Positions 44,667 through 52,158 of a stretch of 64,000 nucleotides of DNA are shown here, in pieces. A program made the position numbers and the translations under genes. This DNA is from an uncultured Lutibacter sp. GTDB lineage: Bacteria > Bacteroidota > Bacteroidia > Flavobacteriales > Flavobacteriaceae. Position 1 is the first letter of the stretch. Every line of letters begins with the position of its first letter. The stretch spans positions 1 to 64,000 of the forward strand of contig NZ_CANLRG010000003.1 in the NCBI RefSeq assembly GCF_947493565.1, given 5' to 3'. The notes beneath the pieces were generated by a model that saw only the letters and a list, made by a program, of their open reading frames with translations, had not been told where the DNA came from and did not search any database.

Positions 44667-46028
44667 TTATTTGCTAAATGTATAGGTTAATCCTAGCATA
44701 ATCATATCAGTTGTCATTTCATAACCAACTTTAGTTCCTGGTATTGCTCCATAAGGATTAGAAGCAGAAGCCATCATTGGATTCATCAACTGTCCTTCGG
44801 TTTTACCATCACTAGCACCATGGTGGTAAACTCCATTCAAGGTAAAATTATCATTAAAGTGATAACCAAAACCTAATTGAAATGCATTAGCTATAACTGC
44901 TGTTGCTGGAATAGAATAAAATGCTAATTCTTCATCAATTGGATTACTACTATAAGTATAACCAATTCTTAAAGGTAGTTTTTCAATCCCTTTGTATTGA
45001 AAACCAACAGAGACAATATCAATATTTTTCCAACCAAAACCTTGTACAGAACCTGTTTGAGTCCAGCCTTTAGCTTCAAAACCTTCCGTATTTTCATAAT
45101 CTACCATTCTATAATCTATAGCAAAATCAATGGTTTCATTAGAATAACCTGCACCAAAAGAAAGTATTGCAGGATAATCCATTTGGAAAATCGCATCTGG
45201 TGCTGAAGAACCATCTAAATAGGTGTTTTTAAACTCAAAATCATCAAAAGTTTGAGCTGTTTTATACGAAGCTCCTAATTTAAATCCACTAGCTGAATTA
45301 TAAAACATTCCAAATTGTGCACCATAACCTATTGCACTCGCTTTATCACTTACTGGATAACCTTTTGTTGGACTAGGAGAAGAAATTGGGTTCGGAGCTA
45401 ATTCCAATGCTGCATAATTAATAGTTGGCTGAATACCAATTGAAAAATTATCAGAAATTTCGTAAGCCCAAGCTAAGCCCACTTGTAATAACATATAATC
45501 AGATTCTACATGTCCAAAACCGTTCATATTTTGAGGAAAGTTTATTGGGTTTGAATCATTAGGATTCCAACTCGGATTTGGATTTCCATTTATGTCAGCT
45601 GGCAAACTAGTTTCTTGCGGAAAAGTAACACCAAAACCACTAATACCAAATGCTGAAACTCCAAAAGTATGTTTACTATCTTCTTTACCCCAAACCATTG
45701 CTAATGCTGGCATAGGTGATACTCCTCTATCGTCTTTTGTTACACCTGAAACTGCTGGTGATCCTTGCCACATCATATTTGCAGGAAGACTAGAACTTAA
45801 TTCAGGAGATGAAAAGAAAGCTCCAATATCAAAATTTAAGATTTTATTATCGAATACTGAAATTGTAGCGGGATTCCATTGTAATGCCCCACTAATGTCT
45901 AATGGCTGCGCTGTAGAAGCTCCACCCATAGACATATTTACAGCTCCAACACCTTGCATAATGTGACCTGCTTGTGCAAAAGAAGCTGTGGTAAAAAGTA
46001 CTACTGCTAATTTTAATAATTTTTTCAT
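44667..46028 (-). CDS. OmpP1/FadL-type outer-membrane transporter
   Basis: I choose the ATG at 46028 (MKKLLKLAVVLFTTASFAQA), which gives a clean Sec signal; the frame opens earlier (46085). About 454 residues. The mature N-terminus GHIMQGVGAVNMSMGGASTA is the typical hatch start of FadL/OmpP1/TodX barrels, and GALQWNPATIS and the closing aromatic MIMLGLTYTFSK fit. Members take up long-chain fatty acids or aromatic hydrocarbons across the outer membrane. It has a strong palindrome (46167-46196) upstream, likely the operator of a fatty-acid or TetR-type regulator not found in the window. Confidence 0.9.
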   Translation of the reverse strand: MKKLLKLAVVLFTTASFAQAGHIMQGVGAVNMSMGGASTAQPLDISGALQWNPATISVFDNKILNFDIGAFFSSPELSSSLPANMMWQGSPAVSGVTKDDRGVSPMPALAMVWGKEDSKHTFGVSAFGISGFGVTFPQETSLPADINGNPNPSWNPNDSNPINFPQNMNGFGHVESDYMLLQVGLAWAYEISDNFSIGIQPTINYAALELAPNPISSPSPTKGYPVSDKASAIGYGAQFGMFYNSASGFKLGASYKTAQTFDDFEFKNTYLDGSSAPDAIFQMDYPAILSFGAGYSNETIDFAIDYRMVDYENTEGFEAKGWTQTGSVQGFGWKNIDIVSVGFQYKGIEKLPLRIGYTYSSNPIDEELAFYSIPATAVIANAFQLGFGYHFNDNFTLNGVYHHGASDGKTEGQLMNPMMASASNPYGAIPGTKVGYEMTTDMIMLGLTYTFSK

Positions 46029-46166
46029 AATTGTGATGTTTATTAATGACGTTTTCATTTTTTGAAACAATATTTGTAAAGTCAATTATTGTCCTTTGCT
46101 TATTTTAATACATCAAAGCTACAGGGTTTGCCTTTTTTAGATACTGACAATTATCATTAAATACCA

Positions 46167-46196
46167 TTTGCTTTGTAACAACTGTTACAAAGCAAA
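46167..46196. promoter_or_regulatory. Perfect 14+14 dyad, candidate operator upstream of the OmpP1 gene
   Basis: TTTGCTTTGTAACA, AC, TGTTACAAAGCAAA: two 14-base perfect arms around a 2-base centre. It lies between the OmpP1 gene and a divergent plus-strand gene. The core TGTAACA..TGTTACA resembles TetR-family operators. A terminator is unlikely because the loop is only 2 bases. Confidence 0.6.
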
Positions 46197-46240
46197 AAAA
46201 TAACAAAATATGCTTTTTAAGAATATAAATAATCTAAAAA

Positions 46241-46272
46241 TTGTGATTATTTAAATACAAATAATACTTTTG
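46241..46272 (+). promoter_or_regulatory. Promoter for the 174-residue gene
   Basis: TTG at 46241 and TACTTTTG at 46265-46272, spacing 21. Twenty bases before the start. Confidence 0.5.
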
Positions 46273-46291
46273 ATATTTATATATACAATTT

Positions 46292-46816
46292 ATGGAAATG
46301 ACTAAATTTATAGAATTATTAAGCTATACAATACCAACAATTGTAACTGGTTTTGTAGCCTATTATTTTTTTAAAACTTACACAAAAACAGAAGAAAATA
46401 AAATACAGCTCTCCATTTTAAAAGCAAATCAAAAACAAGCGTTACCTATAAAACTTCAAGCCTATGAAAGAATGACGTTGTACTTGGAACGAATTAATCC
46501 TTCAAAATTAATTTTAAGAATTAATTCTGTAAATAATGATAAAGAAGCCTATTTACAAAGTTTAATAAATACCATTGAACTTGAATTTGAACATAATTTA
46601 GCACAACAAATTTATATTTCAGAGAAGTGTTGGAGTGTTATTATTACTTCAAAAAATGCAACCGTACATATCTTTAAAAAAACAGCTGAGTTAAATACTG
46701 TTAGCAATGCTCAAGAATTAAGAGAAGCCATTTTAAAAAGGATGTTAGAAACTCCTCCTCCATCTACAACTGCTTTGGCATTTATTAAAGATGAAGTTAG
46801 GAAGTATATCAACTAA
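46292..46816 (+). CDS. Conserved hypothetical protein with N-terminal membrane helix
   Basis: A 174-residue protein. One helix (about 8-27, YTIPTIVTGFVAYYFF) anchors it, then a soluble charged part with KANQKQALPIKLQAYERMTLYLERI (about 45-69), a long helix, and LREAILKRMLETPPPSTTAL near the end. I recognise it as a small conserved protein of Flavobacteriia but not its function. Divergent from the OmpP1 gene. Its stop codon lies inside the left arm of the terminator. Confidence 0.7.
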   Translation: MEMTKFIELLSYTIPTIVTGFVAYYFFKTYTKTEENKIQLSILKANQKQALPIKLQAYERMTLYLERINPSKLILRINSVNNDKEAYLQSLINTIELEFEHNLAQQIYISEKCWSVIITSKNATVHIFKKTAELNTVSNAQELREAILKRMLETPPPSTTALAFIKDEVRKYIN

Positions 46817-46850
46817 AAAAAGGAGGGTTTACCTCCTTTTTTTAGTTGAT
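46808..46850. terminator. Bidirectional terminator, 19-bp perfect stem
   Basis: ATCAACTAAAAAAAGGAGG and its exact complement with a 5-base loop. It includes the stop codon of the preceding gene and serves the convergent BtuG-like gene too. Confidence 0.85.
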
Positions 46851-46866
46851 ATACTAATTAATAATA

Positions 46867-47943
46867 TTAATTAAAATAAACTTTAGAAGCTCCTATTGGT
46901 GCCGCAAAAGAATTTATTTTTTCCTTTGTATTTGAACTGTAAACGTCTAGCTTACTTTGAGCAGTAAAACTTGCATCTAATAAAAACAAATAACTATCAT
47001 TCACCTCAATCCCATATAAATTTGTAGCTGCTGCATCTAAAAATTCTGTTGTAGGTAATGTAGATGCGTCAGATGCAACTTTATATATCTTGCTTCCTAA
47101 ATTATAATAGAAATAACTTCCATCAAATGTTAATAAACTTGGAAATTGTCCATTTTCAAATATTAATTCAGAAATAATATTATTAGAAACGGTACTAATT
47201 TTAGTTATAGAAACTGGCGTTTTTTCATTTGCAGTCCAGTCTGGATTGTAAGATAACGTAAGACCTTCACAAAGGACTACTAAATTACCTGCATTGTCAA
47301 AAAATAATTCATCAGGGTTATCTTTTACTGTAATTTCAGTAGTTGTTTCAGATGCAATATCAATAACAGTAATTATATTATTAGTTGTATAAGCTCCTTT
47401 ATGAGAAACATAAAGCTTACCATTATTTGCAACTATACGTTCTGGACCATTTCCAACCGAGATAGTTTTTGTTACTTCAAAAGTATTTAAATCTACAACA
47501 GCAATATAATCATCATCAACATCTGCTCCATAAGCACCTTCAGCCCAATTTGTTACATAACCTTTATCACCAGCTATAGCCATATATCTAGGTTTTTTTA
47601 AATCCGTTGTAATTTCTCCAACTTTTTCAAAAGTATATCTGTTAACTACAGTTATTGTATTTTGGTTATCTACAACTATGTAAGCATTTTCATTATCAAA
47701 AGCCATAGATTGTAAATAAACTCCTAAATCATTATTATTTACTTTTTTATAGATTAGACTTTCGGTTGTAGAAAAATCATTAGACACATAGTAAATGGAT
47801 CCTGAAGGTCCACCTTCACCTGATATAAGTATCCCATTTTCATAAGCTCCTTTAGGTTCTTGAACATCGTCATCATCATTAGTACACGATACAAAGATGA
47901 CGCTTAATAAAAATATACTAAGCAAAAAATTACTGATTTTCAT
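46867..47943 (-). CDS. BtuG-like surface lipoprotein, YncE/DUF5074-type beta propeller
   Basis: A 358-residue lipoprotein, Cys20 in VSC. Right after the Cys comes TNDDDD, an acidic lipoprotein export signal that in Bacteroidota sends the protein to the cell surface. The rest is a beta propeller of seven YncE-like blades with repeats such as NTITVVNRYTFEKVGEI, YIAVVDLNTFEVTKTI and NIITVIDIASETT. In Bacteroides BtuG, a surface propeller encoded next to BtuB, captures vitamin B12 with very high affinity. Here it lies 4 bases after a BtuB-type receptor under a cobalamin riboswitch, so the same role is very likely. Confidence 0.85.
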   Translation of the reverse strand: MKISNFLLSIFLLSVIFVSCTNDDDDVQEPKGAYENGILISGEGGPSGSIYYVSNDFSTTESLIYKKVNNNDLGVYLQSMAFDNENAYIVVDNQNTITVVNRYTFEKVGEITTDLKKPRYMAIAGDKGYVTNWAEGAYGADVDDDYIAVVDLNTFEVTKTISVGNGPERIVANNGKLYVSHKGAYTTNNIITVIDIASETTTEITVKDNPDELFFDNAGNLVVLCEGLTLSYNPDWTANEKTPVSITKISTVSNNIISELIFENGQFPSLLTFDGSYFYYNLGSKIYKVASDASTLPTTEFLDAAATNLYGIEVNDSYLFLLDASFTAQSKLDVYSSNTKEKINSFAAPIGASKVYFN

Positions 47944-47947
47944 TCTT

Positions 47948-49810
47948 TTAAAATTTATAGTTTATATTAAAGTTTATATTTCTGTTTGGCATAGGTCTAC
48001 CTGGCAAAACTTGGTAAGTTTTATTAAATACATTGTTTATTTTAAACCCAAATTGTAATTCTTTTTTTAGGTTTTTAATTAAGTTATAACTACCTCCAAA
48101 ATTTCCAATATTAAATGAAGGCATAGCGTAAGAATCTATAATGTCCTTAGTAGTATATACTTTACCATTGAATAAATGCTGGTAGTAAAAATTTATTCTT
48201 TTAAATGAATAACTAATACTACTGTTCAACAAATGTTTAGGCACATAAGGTATAAAATCATTCGTTTTTTTATCCTTAGCAATTGTATAGCTATAATTTG
48301 TATTCAAATCAATATAGTGTTTCACAAAATTTATGGAATAAGTTGTACTGATTTCTAATCCTTTATTTACAACTTTATCAATATTTATTGGAGTCCATAC
48401 CCCTGGCCTATCAGGGTCACCACCAGGAGTCCATACAATTTTATCTTTAGCATCAATATAAAATGCACCTAAATCAATTTTAAACTGATTATTTTTATAC
48501 CCTACACCTATTTCACCTTGTAAAGAAGATTCGGGAATTAAGTTTTTGTTTCCCAGTGCTGGCCAATACAAATCGTTATAACTTGGTACTCTGTAATTTT
48601 TTGAACCATTTGTTCTTACAAATGTATTTCTTAAAGGTTTTATTTCAATACCTAAAGCAAAAACAAAAGGAACATTGTATTCTGAATTGAAGTCTTTTCT
48701 AACTTTAGCATTTAAGGAAGCTAAATTTTTATACCGTTGATTGTAAATAAGTGATTGAGAAAATTGAGCTCGGTTTTTAGTAGCTATTTGATCTGTTTTA
48801 CCATCAACAGATTCAAATTCGGAAAATGATTCAATGCTTGAATTTGATGAAATTTTATAACTAAAATCATAATTAATTAAGTATCTTTTAGATTTTCCAA
48901 AATTATAATCCTCTTTATTTTTGTCAGCAAAATAACGATATTCTTGAGTTAAGTAAGCTAACTTTAAGTTGTGTGTAGCTGTTTTTTTATGATAATTAAA
49001 ATTTACTAAATTTCTAAAACTAAAGTCTTTATATTTTTCTTTAGCAGCAGATGGGTTTGGTAATTGCCCTGAAAAATGTCGAACCCCGTTATACTTGGAA
49101 CTAAAAAAACTAATTTTTGTAAAATCATTAATTTTTTGAGCTATGCTAAAATTAAAATCTCTTTGTTGATAAGCACCATTTTCATTTTCTAAATTATAAT
49201 CTAACCATTTGTAATTATTTTTTGAGGTATTATACGCTGCACCTAATTTAATAGCAGTTGTTTCACTACCAAAAGAGTATTTATATAAATTATGAAATGT
49301 TTGATAACTACCTACCGTTGAAATTACTTGATGTTTACTATAAGCTCCAAAACCAAGTTCATTATTTAAATGAATTGTTCCACCAACAGCACCAGACCCA
49401 AACTCAATACTACCACCACCACTTCTTACATTTATATTATCAAATAAACTAATATTCAACGAGTTAAATTCTGTTTGTCCATTATTAATTGAATTGATAT
49501 TAATTCCATTCCAAATCACAGCTGTATTGGATGCACTAGTTCCTCTAAAACTTGCAGAACTTGTTCCGCCAGCTCCATATTCTTTAATATAAATTGGTGT
49601 GTTAAATCGCAATAAAGATGTAAATGAAGTTGCATTTTTTGCAATTATAGAATCTGTTAAATCAAGAACTTTAAGTCCCTTTGAGTGTTTGTAAAGTTTT
49701 ACACTTTGTAAATTCACCACCTTCAGAGTTACAATAGTATCTTTTTGTGAATATACACATAAACTACTTAAAAAAAATCCAAAAAATAATACTTTGTTAT
49801 ATAGTTTCAT
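47948..49810 (-). CDS. TonB-dependent B12 receptor, BtuB-like
   Basis: A 620-residue outer-membrane receptor. After the signal peptide (MKLYNKVLFFGFFLSSLCVY) comes the plug with LRFNTPIYIKEYGAGGTSSA and SFRGTSASNTAVIWNGININ. The barrel ends in the usual aromatic NINFNINYKF. The size and gene order match BtuB. It is directly under a cobalamin riboswitch and 4 bases before the BtuG-like gene. The receptor imports cobalamin with TonB-ExbBD energy (genes not in the window). Confidence 0.9.
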   Translation of the reverse strand: MKLYNKVLFFGFFLSSLCVYSQKDTIVTLKVVNLQSVKLYKHSKGLKVLDLTDSIIAKNATSFTSLLRFNTPIYIKEYGAGGTSSASFRGTSASNTAVIWNGININSINNGQTEFNSLNISLFDNINVRSGGGSIEFGSGAVGGTIHLNNELGFGAYSKHQVISTVGSYQTFHNLYKYSFGSETTAIKLGAAYNTSKNNYKWLDYNLENENGAYQQRDFNFSIAQKINDFTKISFFSSKYNGVRHFSGQLPNPSAAKEKYKDFSFRNLVNFNYHKKTATHNLKLAYLTQEYRYFADKNKEDYNFGKSKRYLINYDFSYKISSNSSIESFSEFESVDGKTDQIATKNRAQFSQSLIYNQRYKNLASLNAKVRKDFNSEYNVPFVFALGIEIKPLRNTFVRTNGSKNYRVPSYNDLYWPALGNKNLIPESSLQGEIGVGYKNNQFKIDLGAFYIDAKDKIVWTPGGDPDRPGVWTPINIDKVVNKGLEISTTYSINFVKHYIDLNTNYSYTIAKDKKTNDFIPYVPKHLLNSSISYSFKRINFYYQHLFNGKVYTTKDIIDSYAMPSFNIGNFGGSYNLIKNLKKELQFGFKINNVFNKTYQVLPGRPMPNRNINFNINYKF

Positions 49811-49852
49811 TGTTAATTTACTTTTGTCCCGAAAGCATTAATTAATTTAGAT

Positions 49853-50046
49853 TTGGCAGGTCTCCTGGCTTGCGTATTGTTATTCACCTTCCCATTCAAA
49901 ATTTAGAACAGTGGTAAAAGTTTAATAACAATCATCAAATTTAATTTGACTAAGCTTACAGTTGCGGGTACAGCTTCGGATTTTAACCGAATTCCCATTT
50001 TAACTTTAATTATACCGTTGTATAATTAAGAACCATAATCTGGTGC
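49853..50046 (-). promoter_or_regulatory. Cobalamin riboswitch
   Basis: On the minus strand the conserved blocks occur in order: GGGAATTCGGTTAAAATCCG, AGCTGTACCCGCAACTGTAA, CACTG and the closing AGCCAGGAGACCTGCC (the B12 box, at 49867-49854). It lies about 43 bases before the BtuB-like gene and turns it off when adenosyl- or methylcobalamin is plentiful. The short BtuF gene on the other strand has no own riboswitch. Confidence 0.93.
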
Positions 50047-50450
50047 AAATGTAATTAAATAAGATTAATTAGTATCATTTAAATTCTTAAAATATTACAT
50101 TTGTCAAAATTTTTTACGCAGTGATTTATTATATCACTGGTGGTGGGCACTCAAGGAAAAGTAATTACACGTTTAAATTTTCGAAATTCCAAAATTTGGG
50201 ATGAAGGTTTTAAAAAAGTTGAGAGACATCAATTTGATCGTAATGATACTTAGAAAATTATTTAACATTATCCAGTCATCAAAAAAATAGAAAAGAAATA
50301 ACTCATAAAATAAATTTTAGAAACAAACCCTTTATTTTATTAAGTTCATCAGAAAAATAGCAAATATCCTTCGTCAATAGTCTTAAAATTAAACAACTAT
50401 TTAAATTTAAAAAACAAAACAATACTTTTAAAGTACTTTAAAACTAACTT
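50047..50450. other. Gene-free stretch with a possible coding remnant
   Basis: Plus-strand 50139-50253 reads VVGTQGKVITRLNFRNSKIW and DEGFKKVERHQFDRND without a start codon, so a scrap of a lost gene is possible but not identified. The perfect palindrome TACTTT-T-AAAGTA at 50423-50435 sits just before the BtuF start. Confidence 0.3.
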
Positions 50451-51566
50451 ATGAAATTTATCTTAAAAATAGCTTCCATGGCAATCATAAGCCTTCTTCT
50501 AGCTGCTTGTAATTCCAAAAATGAAAAGTCTCAAAAAAAACTACAAACATCTACCATTAAATATGCAAAAGGATTTGACATTCAACATTTTGAATCCTAT
50601 TCAAAACTTATTATAAAAACTCCATATCAAAACTCAAATGACACTTTTGAATTTATTTTAACCAAACAACCTAAAAATGATAATGAGTTGCAAATACCCC
50701 TAAAAAAAATTGTGGTAACAAGTACAACCCATATTCCAATGCTTGAATTATTAAATGCTGAAAATAAGTTGATTGGTTTCCCTAATACAGATTTTGTTTC
50801 TTCAGAAAAAACAAGGAGATTAATTAATAATGGGCAAATTGTTGAATTAGGTAATTCTGAAAACATCAATACTGAATTACTTATAGATATCAAACCTGAA
50901 GTTGTTGTAGGTTTTACATTAAATAGTAATAATAAAATGTATGCCAATATTGAAAGAATGGGAATTCCTGTTATTTTTAATGGAGATTGGCTTGAAGAAA
51001 CCCCTTTAGGCAGAGCTGAATGGATTAAATTTTTTGGACTTTTATTCGATAAAAGTAAACAAGCCGACAGTATTTTTAATCAAATTGAAAAAAATTATTT
51101 AACAGCAAAAAGCATAGCTTTAAAATCTAAAAATAAACCCATAGTACTTTCCGGTGGTTTGTATAAAGATGTTTGGTATTTACCTGCAGGAGAAAGTTTT
51201 GAAGCCTCCTTTTTAAAAGATGCAAACACCAACTATTTATGGCAAAACTCTAAAGGAAAAGGAAGTTTAGCGTTAAATATTGAAAGTGTTTTTGAAAAAG
51301 GAAAAGATGCTGATATTTGGCTTTCTCCTGGATTTTATAAAAACATAAAAGAACTTGAAGAAGGAAATAGCATCTATTCTAGCTTTAAAGCATATCAAAA
51401 TCAGCAAATTTATTCTTACTCAAATAACATTGGTGAAACAGGAGGTATCATGTATTTTGAACTTTCACCAACTAGGCCTGATCTTGTTTTAAAAGATATT
51501 ATTAAAATTACACACCCTGAGTTATTAACTGATTATGAGCTTACTTTTTTTGAAAAATTAAATTAA
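50451..51566 (+). CDS. Cobalamin/metal-siderophore ABC substrate-binding lipoprotein, BtuF-like
   Basis: A 371-residue lipoprotein (Cys20 in LLAAC). It is a helical-backbone binding protein of the TroA/BtuF class: PLKKIVVTSTTHIPMLELL, ELLIDIKPEVVVGFTLNS and NIGETGGIMYFELSPTRPDL. The neighbourhood (BtuB, BtuG, riboswitch) points to cobalamin, although haem or siderophore binding cannot be excluded from sequence alone. Divergent from the riboswitch operon. The permease and ATPase genes (btuCD) are not in the window. The adenosyltransferase-like gene follows 19 bases later. Confidence 0.8.
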   Translation: MKFILKIASMAIISLLLAACNSKNEKSQKKLQTSTIKYAKGFDIQHFESYSKLIIKTPYQNSNDTFEFILTKQPKNDNELQIPLKKIVVTSTTHIPMLELLNAENKLIGFPNTDFVSSEKTRRLINNGQIVELGNSENINTELLIDIKPEVVVGFTLNSNNKMYANIERMGIPVIFNGDWLEETPLGRAEWIKFFGLLFDKSKQADSIFNQIEKNYLTAKSIALKSKNKPIVLSGGLYKDVWYLPAGESFEASFLKDANTNYLWQNSKGKGSLALNIESVFEKGKDADIWLSPGFYKNIKELEEGNSIYSSFKAYQNQQIYSYSNNIGETGGIMYFELSPTRPDLVLKDIIKITHPELLTDYELTFFEKLN

Positions 51567-51585
51567 ATAACAACATTCCAACACT

Positions 51586-52146
51586 ATGAAAAAATTACAT
51601 CCTAAATCAACTTTAGATGAACTTTGTTATCCTTTTATTTATGAAGATTCTTATAAATGTGACTATGAAATTTTAACCGATGAATTAACTCGTATGGTGG
51701 GTTGGGCAATAGACGAATTAGGTAATTTAAGACTTCGATACGACAAAAGTTATGAATTAAAAACTTTAGAAACTGAATTAAATTGGATATTACCTCTATG
51801 CTACCATCTTAACGGATCTATAAGAGGAAAACTAGCTATTGAAGAAAGTGACCATCAACAATTACTTAAAATTTATACTAGAATTAAAACGGTTACTAAA
51901 GAATCTATTTCAAGTTTTGTTTTACCAGGAGGTTGTTCACCCGTTGGAATTTTAAATCAATGTTCCTCATTATCCAAAAAAGCCATACGTTTAATGGTTA
52001 AAATTAACAATGAGGAAGCAAAGGAAGTTCCTCATATATTACCCAAATTTGCCAATGTGTTGTGTAATTATTTTTTTGTCGCAACAATTTTAATCAATCA
52101 AGAAACTGGATTTAAAGAAATACCTTTTAAAAGCAAAAGCTACTAA
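51586..52146 (+). CDS. Degenerate cobalamin-adenosyltransferase-like protein (PduO/CobA2 fold)
   Basis: A 186-residue helical protein. The C-terminal half aligns with PduO/MMAB-type ATP:cob(I)alamin adenosyltransferases: FVLPGGCSPVGILNQCSSLS (about 111-130) for F-LP-GG, then KKAIRLMVKI in place of RRAERRVV, and KFANVLCNYFF in place of KFLNRLSDYLF. The N-terminal ATP-binding motif TGDKGxTxL is absent, and the key Glu and Asp are replaced (Ile and Asn). It probably no longer makes adenosylcobalamin and may bind or deliver B12. It is cotranscribed with the BtuF-like gene. Confidence 0.65.
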   Translation: MKKLHPKSTLDELCYPFIYEDSYKCDYEILTDELTRMVGWAIDELGNLRLRYDKSYELKTLETELNWILPLCYHLNGSIRGKLAIEESDHQQLLKIYTRIKTVTKESISSFVLPGGCSPVGILNQCSSLSKKAIRLMVKINNEEAKEVPHILPKFANVLCNYFFVATILINQETGFKEIPFKSKSY

Positions 52147-52158
52147 TAGAACATGGTT

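Noticed and set aside
45592-45966. A 124-codon plus-strand frame
   Set aside because: Antisense to the OmpP1/FadL gene with no motif of its own.
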